Under the pieces are notes generated by a model that searched no databases, was not told the DNA's origin, and saw only the letters and a program-made list of their open reading frames with translations. Both the position numbers and the translations under genes were made by a program. Below are positions 36,501-45,265 of a DNA stretch of 64,000 bases, piece after piece (within the stretch, counting starts at the first letter, position 1; each line of letters opens with the position of its first letter). Origin of the DNA: Gordius sp. MW1 (taxonomy: Eukaryota > Nematomorpha > Gordioida > Gordea > Gordiidae); NCBI GenBank assembly GCA_964036665.1, contig OZ038532.1, positions 21,169,037 to 21,233,036 on the forward strand. The letters are read 5' to 3'.

Positions 36501-39500
36501 TAAAGATATAAGTCTAAGGATCGATGCCATCCAATTAGTTTTTAACGCGTTTTCTTTTGTAGTATTTTATTTACCAATGTATTTTACCCATGTGATACTT
36601 TTATTAATTAATTTGAATAAAATTAGTAATTATTTATAAAACTGCTTTTTACAATAACGCAAAGTTTTACTTAAAATGAAAATTAATAACATTCCCGAAG
36701 GATTGAATAGATTATATCTATAAGATATTTTCATAAAAATATAAATTACGATTATTCTATTTAAGCAAATTTTAAGCGCGTTCTTTTGCTTGAATTTATT
36801 GTGAGTTTTATAAATGTAATCCCTCCAAACCAATATAATAAAAACATGCAAACAGGACATTGCCAGGGTGAGTCAAAGAGTCTGATTGCTTGCCCGTCTC
36901 TTAATTCAAAAAATCTCGATCGCTTTTTACTAAGCTTTATGCCTCTCATCAATTCATTGACTAGGCGCATAAAATATTGAATTATTTTAATATGATTACA
37001 AACTTTGTATGAGATGCCTTCCCCTTTCTTCTGGTTCTTTAATGTAATCACGATTCATGTAAAAAGCTGGGTATAAGGCATTCACGGACTCGTAATACCA
37101 CATCATTTCTTCATTGTAACGTTTCATCTTGGAATCACATGCATACGTCGTGTAAACGCTTTAATAAATTTACATCTCTCTTTCAAACGATGAAGTAAAT
37201 ACAAAGTAACTCTATACAACATGAGCCCCTTAAGACTTAGTTCTATAGAGCTATAGGTCAAAAGTTTTATGAATAGTAGAATATTAGCCTTAAAACCCGT
37301 TTGAGAATAGATTTTGAACTACTTATATGAAAAATTATGTTAACCGAGCGCAACGGGGCCAAGCGTAATAACCCCAAAGTCCTTTAGGTCTTTTTTCCCT
37401 TAAAATTTTCATAGATCTCGTGAAAAATCTCTTGTACGGCTTGTCCCAAAGTTCTTCTATCGAATCTCTGAAAGTTGATGTATTCATTTGTGAAACATTG
37501 AAGGTTTGGTTAAAGTAACGCATAGTTTCACCCTATTATATATAAATATAAGCACATTATTGACTATTGTTCGTTTCCAACATCATTTAATGATTAAAAG
37601 AGCAAGCCTATTCGTTTATTTGGTAGGTGACCTATTGCTTTAAATATAAACATTTATAAACTGAAAGAAATACAAATATTTTATATTAAGTTTTATATTA
37701 TATTAGATTATAATCTTTGCAACTCTTAAATTCATATCATATGTATGCTATTGCACTTAATCTTAAAATCACCCATGTATGACGTTTTATAGACAACCAT
37801 TTGTATTATTATATATTTAAAATGACATAGTTAAAAATAGGGAAGTGAAATAGAGACGAAACAGTGTAATTTTTATATAAAATGTAGTGTTTCGATCTCG
37901 TCTCGGTCTCGAAAACAAAATCTCGTCTCGTCTCGGGAGCGATTATGAAAATCTCGATCTCGTCTCGGTCTAGGAAAATCACGGTCTCGTCTCGTTTCGA
38001 CTTATTTAAAAAAACGAAATAAAAATTTCTCCTGTTTAAAATCATTAAATAAGTGTTAAAAAATCCAATTGGCAAATTTATATATTTTTAGAAAAACTTT
38101 AATACACAAACCTTTTAAAGATTTGGCGGGACACGACTCTCATTGACAATATAAAGATATGAATTAATTCATAAAGATAACATTTTCTATGAAACGTACA
38201 GACTAAAAAAACTATAAATAAATTTAAAGTATTAAAAATTAAATTTTATTTTTCTAGCAAATTATAACATTAGTATAAAATTCACTGTATCTGTCAACTA
38301 TAAATAGACTTAGAAAAATATAAGTTGGCTTATAGTTGACTCGGTTGGATAATTGAGCAAAGTGAGACCCTTCATTAACCCTGGCTAAAGCTTTAAAGTA
38401 GACCTTAACATATTAAATGCAAACGTTTAAGTCCATTGATATTACCATCATCTATTATAGCCCATAGAATTTATTGTATGTTTACTATGGCGTTATTAAC
38501 CACAAAGTGCTAGTGACTTTTAATGATAATATTATTATTTAAAGAATTGATAACTAGCTGCACATAAAAGTTGTAAAAACAAAAATAATAGCAGCATTAT
38601 TATAGGATTAAGAACATAAACTTTTAAAATTTATATTAAGGTACACGTATTTAAATTTATGACAAAAATAATTATAATCAAATTTATATTCCAAGTAATT
38701 AACCTCCAATTCTAACTAACTTTGCCATTTAATTGTTTTTTATCAAATATAGTATAGGCTCGTGTATTTATTTTATGATGCACAATTATAGAAACTATAG
38801 CAAATTTGAATGCACCTGCCAACCCTGCATATAATGTGAAAAGTACATATGACGAAACTATGTATACACATAATGTCTTATTAAGGTTCAAAAATTTAAG
38901 AGGTATACTATTAGGTGAAGCATAAAAACTTTTAAAAAACTCATGATTTTTTGAAATCGTTAGGCGGTTGCTCAAAAATCTCGAGGCACCTTAGTTTAAC
39001 TCGTATAATTGTTCAAACTGATTGAATACCAATTTATAATTACCGCATCATGCAGGACGAGTAACTGCGAAATTCAAATTTTAGTAATATTTACTATTCC
39101 ACCAGAACTCATTCTAAGCCTAAAATTTTGATTATAATATGTCAATCATACTTGGGTAAATGATTGCCAATTTTTAAATTCTTTGCAAAATATATAATTT
39201 CTATTACACCTAGGAATTTTTTTAATATCTAATATATTCCATACATATTGATTTACACTTAATACCTTAAATGTAAATCATGCAAGTTAAAATACACAAT
39301 AATTTATCAAAATCTACAAATCAATAAAAAGTCGAGCTCTCGCCGAAAAAATCTCGTATCGTCTCATCTCGACATCGAAATTCTCGATCTTGACTCAATT
39401 TTTCAAATTCTCGTCTCGTCTCTCTTTTTCGAGACGAGACGAGACCGAGATTTTTCTCGGTTTTTCCGCATCACTAATAAAATGAGAATCCTAGGTAATT

Positions 39501-40227
39501 TTACGTTATTTGTATTTGCAAAAATGAACGCACCTATGTCATCTATATAATATCTTTAAAGATCGTGTGTAAACTTACATAATAGACAGAATTTATATCT
39601 CCTTTCATCATTTTCCAAAGTGGCACATAAGCTTCCATATCAATCACTCCCAATCCCTAAAAATAAATGTATTAGACTTAAAGGTTCATATATTTTAGTT
39701 CACTAATAGTAAAATAGCTTTAGACACAATTTGTAAATTAGTTAATATAAACATGCATTTTTAGAGTTGCACAAAAACTAGAAGACACCATGAGCAGATA
39801 TTTTGCTATGTATCGATTATAATAGCATGATTTATTTAGTAAAATATAACAATATAGTTCAATCAACCCTCGCAAATTTAATGCATGAAGCCTTATGTTT
39901 TTACTTGAAAGTCTAATGGAATACCCTCTAAATCTTGGTATAATTGCTTTATGTGCGCCTCTAAGCTTCCCCTCGGCGGTATTCCACCATTTTGAATTGT
40001 ATTGTTTTTAATCAGTGGCCATTCGCCCAATTGCGTTTCATATAATAGTTGTATTACGTCCCCTCCCAACGATTGATTAACATTGGATTCAATCCCAAAT
40101 TTACTTAAATTAAGGGTAACATTGTAACGTTTTATACACCGGTCAGTCGGGGAGTTCCATATGACGCGAAACGGCACTTGTTCAAATGTGGTTTGTTGGG
40201 TGAGAGTTTTTAACGAAATTGTTGTAT
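21390..40227 (-). CDS. GH56 hyaluronidase, locus 2 (complete except first exon)
   Basis: Seven exons: 39905-40227, 39579-39656, 37345-37532, 37004-37158, 28639-28799, 24797-24902 and 21390-21598. Junction phases agree throughout (0,0,2,1,0,1) and give about 405 codons with one terminal stop; animal hyaluronidases are usually 430-480 residues with signal peptide. Visible: the WNSP N-terminus, the catalytic DxE (VIDMEA), GLWGYYAWPRC, ALYPAFYMN, the GVIFWGAYED strand with the conserved Trp, and a C-terminal EGF-like domain. Only the signal-peptide exon is missing; exon A enters with two bases of a split codon. Introns of 2.0, 8.2, 3.7 and 3.2 kb are packed with transposons. Likely a secreted hyaluronan hydrolase; activity not proven. 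Confidence 0.88.
22540..23850 (+). pseudogene. Ty3/gypsy-type pol relic in intron F-G
   Basis: In broken frames one reads QTFQQSKDEALRGLDFAFVY near 23240-23300, then LRINPSKCEFGVCQLKF (frame change included) and KKPRRFLGMINLYCKFFHE at 23510-23570. These are the palm and thumb blocks of Ty3/gypsy reverse transcriptase. An equivalent relic lies in intron F-G of locus 3 (50620-51420), so it is older than the duplication. No LTRs recognised; stops throughout. Confidence 0.72.
24576..24713. mobile_element. GGGCGTAGCCAG-family MITE with perfect target duplication
   Basis: Ends CATGGGCGTAGCCAG and CTGGCTACGCCCATG are perfect inverted repeats flanked by GGCACTCA on both sides (24568-24575, 24714-24721). 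The locus 3 intron at 52147-52165 has the empty site (CAAAGACACTCATGATAG). 138 bp; recent by its perfect ends. Confidence 0.9.
24797..24902 (-). CDS. Hyaluronidase locus 2, exon F
   Basis: Reads IFWGAYEDIGDCQDLASYIE and MLGPMAQQMINFAN, equivalent to the family's VxWGS-x-D, the cysteine, and the YMxxxLGPxxxN helix. Acceptor AATAAG, donor AACG|GTATGT in phase 1. 106 bases, identical in length to 52241-52346. Confidence 0.87.
25770..26484 (-). mobile_element. hAT element relic with CAGTGGTTCTTAACC ends
   Basis: Ends CAGTGGTTCTTAACCTTTTT and (reversed) CAGTGATTCTTAACCTGGG, a known hAT terminus type. It interrupts the RT catalytic motif of the surrounding retroelement. Flanks GTTTCTAC and ATCTAGAC match only partly, so the 8-bp duplication has worn. 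It carries a transposase tail on the minus strand (26045-26275). Confidence 0.78.
26045..26275 (-). pseudogene. hAT transposase C-terminal (dimerisation) fragment
   Basis: Reads LLPFASTYLCEKGFSTMVNI, then KTKKRNRLRLDSCMRIALQS and IEPRINKLAEDVQQQKSH. This is the hAT C-terminal dimerisation block as found in ZBED5/SCAND3-related proteins (LPFATSYLCEKGFS, RNRL, IEPRI). Only this end of the transposase is left; the element is internally deleted. Confidence 0.85.
27765..27795. other. Perfect stem-loop near the retroelement's right edge
   Basis: GTACAGCAG (27769-27777), a 5-base loop, and CTGCTGTAC (27783-27791) form a 9-bp stem that extends by GU/GC pairs outward. It lies just inside the point where locus 2 intron sequence resumes its match to locus 3 (from about 27805). 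Possibly the element's 3' terminus. Confidence 0.45.
28639..28799 (-). CDS. Hyaluronidase locus 2, exon E
   Basis: Reads MNEALRISRLRRNGEVPIYN, then ARYVYDQETVFLEMPDLKNA and AVDMAQDGV. GH56 enzymes have V-x-PY-x-RxxY at this barrel strand. Acceptor TTCTAG, donor GTA|GTAAGC, phase 0 out. The locus 3 copy is 55225-55385. Confidence 0.85.
28880..29110. repeat. Two inverted TGACAATTGTC-type units
   Basis: Units with CACCAATTTTCGCTTAAAAG and AATTATCACCAAGATGAGGTGACAAA repeat at about 120-bp spacing. They are reverse complements of the units at 15850-16140 and are also present in the locus 3 intron at 55490-55690. Confidence 0.5.
29546..30364 (+). repeat. HINE-like 5' part with a different body
   Basis: Starts TTGCTATGCAATTTATGGGCTC with GTCCTTCCGTCCTGTCC, then a body with ACTTATACGGGTTTT and TAGCTAATGACCGCTGATTGGCC; ends in a C-run (30349-30364). 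The same body occurs at 54076-54470 and 56185-56775. The 56 kb copy sits at the equivalent position upstream of locus 3 exon E, so the pair descends from the duplication. Confidence 0.55.
30365..30779. other. Intron sequence, no gene
   Basis: T/C-rich then AT-rich sequence with no recognisable repeat ends. The short frames here lack any family motif. Confidence 0.4.
31140..31235 (-). repeat. tRNA-like module in E2
   Basis: On the minus strand: GTGTGACGAGTTATAGCGC, then GTGACCTGGATG and CCCGGGTTTAAGCTCAGG, resembling a degenerate box A, middle and box B/T-arm of a tRNA, followed by GAGAGGGCAAA. It does not fold into a full cloverleaf by eye. Best seen as a tRNA-derived (SINE-like) module, not a tRNA gene. 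Confidence 0.5.
31387..31610 (-). repeat. Inverted copy of the 42.5-kb repeat family
   Basis: Reverse complement of the unit at 42555-42720: CCGGGAAATGTCCGATATTT, GGTAAAGTTTCGAGCGAAT and GTTTCAGAATTCAGC, with the same order. It interrupts composite element E2. No gene. Confidence 0.7.
31967..32700 (-). repeat. Hairpin-unit array in E2 (seven clustered units)
   Basis: Units start near 31967, 32065, 32193, 32304, 32409, 32514 and 32641; further single units lie at 31037 and 32987. Each has GGCCAATGGTCATTTTTTT and CCATTGGTCAGCAGCCAG. Spacing is 98-128 bp, alternating between units with GGACGGCCAAAAAGTC and units with GGACACGGTAAAAGTGG. Confidence 0.85.
32776..32925 (-). repeat. ~57-bp tandem repeats (GGGACCCATATCAGTAG)
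   Basis: Two and a half units of GGGGCACAGGGACCCATAnCAG with AGGCATAGG..TTTGGTAA between. On the minus strand they read into TGTGGGTTCGAATCCCGGAG, a box-B-like word. The same block, in the other direction, is in E3 (59230-59340) and E4 (61380-61650). Confidence 0.7.
33320..36047 (+). mobile_element. R2-architecture non-LTR retrotransposon, decayed
   Basis: Pieces in different frames: a Cys-rich start CPTCKRRICLDKHDC (33357); the RT start VRFIAIGSLFRRI (34285); LGFGIKDGCEAASHVAG (34388); DDATLCG-like LDDATLCGCPEE (34534) holding the catalytic Asp pair; LNSKKSEIF (34620); the zinc-knuckle CQNCLTVVDE..HC..RH (35410-35500); and the RPDGSSLVPWQNG..FTCIDLFASS endonuclease motif (35585-35680), then FGKQAMGFFKEIGKR. 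The order RT, CCHC, RPD-type endonuclease is that of R2-group LINEs. Many frameshifts; inactive. It sits in hyaluronidase intron D-E. Confidence 0.75.
36048..37003. other. Intron D-E left part, no gene
   Basis: AT-rich intron with two C-runs (36145-36157, 36333-36342). No reading frame with family motifs, no repeat ends. Confidence 0.5.
37004..37158 (-). CDS. Hyaluronidase locus 2, exon D
   Basis: One base completes Arg, then VYTTYACDSKMKRYNEE, ALYPAFYMNRDYIKEP and a short charged stretch ending HLIQ. Donor A|GTTTGT in phase 1 was chosen because exon E enters with two bases and because LIQ-I-MNEALRIS lines up with the vertebrate YVQHRVAEAFRVA block. A phase-2 donor nearby would put a stop at the start of exon E. 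Confidence 0.8.
37345..37532 (-). CDS. Hyaluronidase locus 2, exon C
   Basis: GETMRYFNQTF to RPKGLWGYYAWPRCAR, 188 bases as in locus 1, phase 0 in and phase 2 out. The stop seen in an uninterrupted reading lies just after the donor CTCG|GTTAAC. Confidence 0.88.
37885..39476. mobile_element. CTCG-type hAT element (non-autonomous, 1.59 kb)
   Basis: Ends TAGTGTTTCGATCTCGTCTC and, reversed, TAGTGATGCGGAAAAACCGAG, flanked by the perfect duplication ATAAAATG (37877-37884, 39477-39484). The subterminal regions are dense in CTCGTCTCG and its complement. It lies in intron B-C of locus 2; the same intron of locus 1 (840-1277) lacks it. No transposase frame. Confidence 0.87.
39579..39656 (-). CDS. Hyaluronidase locus 2, exon B (catalytic DxE)
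   Basis: 26 codons, GLGVIDMEAYVPLW to NSVYY, with a consensus donor TAT|GTAAGT. Asp and Glu of the GH56 catalytic pair are present; the Met between them and the VP are shared with locus 1, so these changes are older than the duplication. Confidence 0.87.
39905..40227 (-). CDS. Hyaluronidase locus 2, exon A
   Basis: Reads FEQVPFRVIWNSPTDRC, NVNQSLGGDVIQLLYE and NGGIPPRGSLEAH. Acceptor TTACTTAG before 40227, donor CAA|GTAAAA in phase 0. Differs from locus 1 at scattered codons and is equal in length, as expected of a coding exon. Confidence 0.88.
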
Positions 40228-40406
40228 CTAAGTAACACGTAAATATATTAAATTAGTTATACACCAAAAACATTTTACCGCATTTGAATGATAATTTTAA
40301 TAAAAAATATTAAAAAACTATGAAACATTCATGATTAAAGGGAAAGCTTTCACAATGTGTCACATCCTTGAAATAGTTATAATTGTATGTGACCAAATAG
40401 ATTAAA

Positions 40407-40571
40407 AATGGGCGTAGCCAGTGGGTGGCAAGGAGGAGCGACTGCCCCCCTCTAAATCCAAAAGATTCTTTAAAATTTAATATAATTATGACTAAAATTA
40501 CTAAAAATTATCATTATGCCCTAATCATTACTGCCCCCCTCCCTCTAGATCCAATCCTACCTACGCCCATG
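40407..40571. mobile_element. GGGCGTAGCCAG-family MITE
   Basis: ATGGGCGTAGCCAG at the left and CTACGCCCAT at the right with GACTGCCCCCCTCTAAATCC inside, i.e. the opposite orientation to the copy at 24576. No clear target duplication. In the spacer before hyaluronidase locus 2. Confidence 0.7.
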
Positions 40572-40679
40572 TAGGTTACCTTATAAACTATATGATAAAC
40601 CCATTTAACATTCATATAATATATATAACAATTCAAAAATTTATATATAATTATAAATGAGAATTAAAAAATCGCATTT

Positions 40680-41085
40680 ATAACTTACAAGCCAGTAAAA
40701 CTGTAAATATTCCAATTTGTTTATTAAGCAACATAGAATAATTAATGATTGTATTCAGGGATTTAATAAGAGAAACTTTTAATGATGTTTGCTAATTACT
40801 CTTACGTAATGATAAAAAGTATTTGTTATAATTAATCTTTTGCGATATTGTAATATGCTTTAAAACAATTCTACAATTACATCTCTTAGCACCTAAATTG
40901 TAAATAAAGTTTACTGTTGACAAGCTACAATAAATAATAAACATCAGCAGTAGACTTTTTAAACTACTTTGATCATTTTTAGCATTTCCTAATTGAATCA
41001 GGACATCATAGCAAACTGTTAAAAAGGCTATTGCATAGCTCAAATTATATTTCGTTGTTATTTTAATCAAGTTTGTGATTTTACC
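40680..41085. repeat. Duplicated 5' spacer of locus 2
   Basis: Matches 5033-5460 upstream of locus 1. The promoter and signal-peptide exon should lie here or further right, but no ATG-led frame shared by both copies was found. Confidence 0.6.
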
Positions 41086-41220
41086 TCAGCATTAATATTT
41101 TAGTCGCTCACACCAGTGTATTTTTATTTAGTTTATAAATGAATGGATTGGAAATTATATAAAGTCAGGTGCTTAACAATTGGTTTTTTTAAAAAATATT
41201 TGATAAGCGTTATTTAATAG

Positions 41221-41560
41221 CACAGTAAGAAGTTAAATGCACAGTAAAAAATGCTCAGTAATTTATACATCGTTTAAAAATACACCGTTAATTAGCAATA
41301 AATTAATCAGTAATTCAGATATTGCTCAGTAATTATATAGCATTGCTTAGTAATTTTATACATGAGCATTGATCAGTAATTTACTAAGATTGTTCAGTAC
41401 CTCATTAATTTAATAAAACTACTTACTAATTTTAATTTATAGGTAATTTTAAAGCATTGCTCAGAAATTAAAACACAACTTAGTAGTTAAACAGAATTCG
41501 GTTGAAATCACTTATTGTTTTAAAAAATGCTTAATAATTCTTTACAAAGTGTTAAGTAAA
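41221..41560. repeat. Degenerate GCTCAGTAATT-rich tract
   Basis: The word CAGTAATT or close variants (TCAGTAATTT, TTAGTAATTT, CAGTAATTTA, TCAGAAATTA) occurs about a dozen times with irregular spacing. AT-rich, no frame. Looks like a worn short-unit satellite. Confidence 0.5.
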
Positions 41561-41658
41561 CTTAAGCTGCTTAATTAAAAAAAACTCTGCTTATAAATTA
41601 GTAAATAACAATTAAATTATCATTGATTTGATGTTTTTTATGTTTCATTATTATAAAA

Positions 41659-42048
41659 AACTAGCTGTGCCCGGCCAAGCGTTGCTTTGGCTTAGGTTTT
41701 TTTTAGCTAAATGAAATTAGTGCGTATTAATAGGAAATATATGAAATAATTTTGGTTATCTGTATTAGAGTTTATGATGTAAAAAATATTTTTTTATAAG
41801 GTGCAAATACATATTATTTAACTTAAAAGGAAAAGGCATATTTTTTAATAATTAAATAGATTTATAACAGTTTAAATATTTATTAGGTAGCAATGTTTAG
41901 CGATAATAAATTGGGTGACAAAAGTGTATAAGTTATAAACCACAGGGCAATGATCTGACCAAATTTGGTGGCAATCGGTCGAGAACTTTAGGAGTTATTA
42001 GAGGCCGAAGAAAAAGGAGTTACATTTTTATATATATAGATATATGAA
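41659..42048 (+). repeat. LINE/SINE 3' region relic (CTAGCTGTGCCCGGCC)
   Basis: Begins CTAGCTGTGCCCGGCCAAGC and includes GACCAAATTTGGTGGCAATC, GGTCGAGAACTTTAGGAG and TATATATATAGATA at the end. This arrangement resembles 3' regions of RTE-type LINEs and derived SINEs widespread in invertebrates. Assignment from memory of such repeats, so moderate. Confidence 0.45.
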
Positions 42049-42423
42049 TTTTTGGTAGTTATAATTGAATTCGTCAAACAGCCTCATTGCTGCTGATATA
42101 CCGACCCGTTTGAAATTCACGTCATGGATTTTATGAACCCATTATTTTTAGTATATATATAATAAGACAAACCAAATGCAAATTCTGTTTTAGTCATCAA
42201 ATCCGACTAAAATTAATTTTTTTGAAAAATTGCTGATTAATGTAGTTACTTATTATAAAAAAATACCATTATTTTATTTTTCTAGTTAGCTGGTTATTTG
42301 AAATACAATTTTCTTTAATATAATAAAGCAATTAATTGAAGAATGGATAATTATTAAATATGCTTTTAGGATCGACCACGTGATAATAAGGCAAAAATTG
42401 CATAATTTAAACTTTATTTATTA

Positions 42424-43026
42424 ATTAAATAGTTTGTTAAACCCCAATAATATTCCGTATACTGTAACATTTTTATTATACTTTTAATATCTAATTCGTG
42501 ACTTCAGCCTTGTATGTATTACGTCATTATTGTATATGATGCTATAAATGAAACTGGCCGGGAAATGTCCGATATTTTTAAAACGAAATATTTTAGGAAT
42601 CTGCAAAACTATTTTACCCCTGGCAGCCCTGGGAACCTACGGGTAAAGTTTCGAGCGAATTGGGCCGGTAGTTTCAGAATTTAGCCCTTTTTTAAAACTA
42701 AAAGGAATTTTAGGATTCTGCAAAAGCTATTAATTTAAATTTTATTTATTTAATTTAAATAGTTTGTTAAAACCCAATAATTTTGACCGTATACTGTAAC
42801 ATTTTTATTATACTTTTAAATATCTAATTCGAGAAAACTTCAGCCTTGTATGTATGACGTCATTATTGTATATGCTGCTATAAATGAAACTGGCCCCAAA
42901 TGTCCGATATTTTTAAAACGAAAAGGTACTTTAGGAATCCGAAAAAGCTATTTTACCCCTGGCCTCCCTGGGCATCTACGGCTAAAGCTTCGCGCGAATC
43001 CGGCCGGTAGTTTCAGAATTTAGCCC

Positions 43027-43027
<1 letters not shown>
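42424..43027 (+). repeat. Two tandem ~320-bp repeats
   Basis: Unit 1 (about 42424-42720) and unit 2 (about 42746-43027) both run AGTTTGTTAAA.CCCAATAAT, CGTATACTGTAACATTTTT, TTCAGCCTTGTATGTAT, AAACTGGCC, ATGTCCGATATTTTTAAAAC, TTTTACCCCTGGC and GTAGTTTCAGAATTTAGCCC. Unit 2 leads directly into the ACAT microsatellite. An inverted copy of the unit's end is at 31387-31610. Confidence 0.8.
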
Positions 43028-43028
<1 letters not shown>

Positions 43029-43057
<29 letters not shown>

Positions 43058-43935
43058 CATACATACATACATACATACATACATACATACATACATACAT
43101 ACATACATACATACATACATACATACATACATACATACATACATACATACATACATACATACATACATACATACATACATACATACATACATACATACAT
43201 ACATACATACATACATACATACATACATACATACATACATACATACATACATACATACATACATACATACATACATACATACATACATACATACATACAT
43301 ACATACATACATACATACATACATACATACATACATACATACATACATACATACATACATACATACATACATACATACATACATACATACATACATACAT
43401 ACATACATACATACATACATACATACATACATACATACATACATACATACATACATACATACATACATACATACATACATACATACATACATACATACAT
43501 ACATACATACATACATACATACATACATACATACATACATACATACATACATACATACATACATACATACATACATACATACATACATACATACATACAT
43601 ACATACATACATACATACATACATACATACATACATACATACATACATACATACATACATACATACATACATACATACATACATACATACATACATACAT
43701 ACATACATACATACATACATACATACATACATACATACATACATACATACATACATACATACATACATACATACATACATACATACATACATACATACAT
43801 ACATACATACATACATACATACATACATACATACATACATACATACATACATACATACATACATACATACATACATACATACATACATACATACATACAT
43901 ACATACATACATACATACATACATACATACATACA

Positions 43936-43969
<34 letters not shown>

Positions 43970-43979
43970 CATACATACA
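43029..43979. repeat. (ACAT)n microsatellite, about 950 bp
   Basis: Roughly 237 tetranucleotide copies with a single visible interruption near 43965 (ATATATAC). Followed by CTTTACTTTATATATATAGAT. Three overlapping minus-strand frames of over 300 codons of Met-Tyr-Val-Cys repeats are a mere consequence of the repeat. Confidence 0.98.
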
Positions 43980-44305
43980 CTTTACTTTATATATATAGAT
44001 TGAGTTTGTGAAGAAATTGATGCACTTATTTATTTTAGCTAAAATAAATAGATAAGAGGCTTGATAACATACATTTCGCTTCCTCTCTTACTATGCCTAT
44101 GTGATAAATTGAAACCTAAAATTTGATTAAATTAATGAATTGTTAGAATATATACATAAATGATTTTAATTACAAATACATAATAAACCTATTTTGTAAA
44201 AATTATAAACATTAGGTTTTTAAAAACAAATACATAGTAAACATTTTTTGCTGGAGCCATCTTTAATTTAAGCCTAAAATTGAACAATAAAGGCTGATTT
44301 GGCCT

Positions 44306-44617
44306 TTAAGGATAAGCCTTAACTTCTTTGAGCGGTATGCAAAATTTCAATTTAATAGCCAAACCCACTACTACATGCTTGCAAATATTCTGTTTTAAAA
44401 ACATTGAACAATTACATTTTCCTATCATTTTGTGGAATCTTGGGTAATTGACAAAGCCATAACTTAAATTTGTGTGTCTTGAATTTATCATGTGCTTTGA
44501 AGTTTGATTTTTGGGATTCCTAATGTCTTTTTCATTTTTAATCCCGGTACCGGGGCACATCATATTTGGTAAAACCAAGTTGTTTTTCCGATAGGCAAAT
44601 GTTATTATAATTAGCAA
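44306..44617 (-). pseudogene. SWIM zinc-finger relic, probably of a transposase
   Basis: A 103-codon frame with FHKMIGKCNCSMFLKQNICK followed by HVVVGLAIKLK. CxC...CxH is the SWIM zinc finger, and ICKHxxGLAI is typical of MULE-like transposases and related proteins of invertebrate genomes. The upstream catalytic part is not present nearby, and the first codon does not look like a natural start. Function as a host gene is unlikely but not excluded. Confidence 0.6.
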
Positions 44618-44752
44618 AGTGGTAGCTCTGAGCCATAGCTTTAAATTGATAGTTGTTGATGTAATAAATTTCTTTGTATTTCTTTGAGACAGCTGTAATG
44701 GATTTAAATCATTTTAAATTTCTTTCTGGTATAACCTGTATCACGAATCAAA

Positions 44753-45010
44753 ATAAAGATCCACTGGCGACAGCCGAAGCTTAAAAAATTACCAAGTATT
44801 CTGACCTAGGATCAATTATTTTCTGTCCCATAGCGACCACTACCTTAACAACATTTGACCCTCAAGCCCTCAACATTATCAAAAAAGTGGGAAAACATCT
44901 TTCCACGTTTTCCAGCGACAAACGTGAAGCATTTTTATGAGGCAGAAAATTGCAATTACCATTTGTAAATACAATTCAATCGCTATATATGAATGTTTTC
45001 CTGATATTTA
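44753..45010 (+). pseudogene. LINE endonuclease-domain fragment, second lineage
   Basis: Reads DPLATAEA-stop-KITKYSDL, FCPIATTTLTTFDPQALNII and KKVGKHL in one frame with two stops. This aligns block by block with DPIATAEGRKITKCSAL and FGKQAMGFFKEIGKR of the LINE at 33320-36047. It diverges strongly from it, so it comes from another member of the clade. It is 5' truncated. Confidence 0.62.
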
Positions 45011-45265
45011 TAATAATGTATAATCAAATTTAATTCTATTTAAGATGATTCAAAAATAAAGTATATTATTAGTGATAAAGAAAAAACCTGTATCATAAGT
45101 AAATTAACAGTGATATATTTACCCATTTTTCTATATTTTCCCACTATCAGATTTATAAGGTTCACGAATCTGATTACCTGAAAATGTAGATTCTAAGTTA
45201 ATCAAGTTAAAGTTGCGCCAAATAAAAGTCCTTTTTTAAGAACTATTTTTAAGGCGCTTTGAGTA

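Noticed and set aside
40792-41070. A hydrophobic minus-strand frame upstream of locus 2 as the missing signal-peptide exon (it even has a phase-compatible GT).
   Set aside because: It begins with TTG, not ATG, and the homologous sequence before locus 1 (about 5310-5440) has a stop and an insertion in that frame. The similarity is explained by the segmental duplication alone.
43013-43980. Three overlapping frames of more than 300 codons on the minus strand.
   Set aside because: Direct translation of the (ACAT)n microsatellite; a 4-base repeat is open in all three frames.
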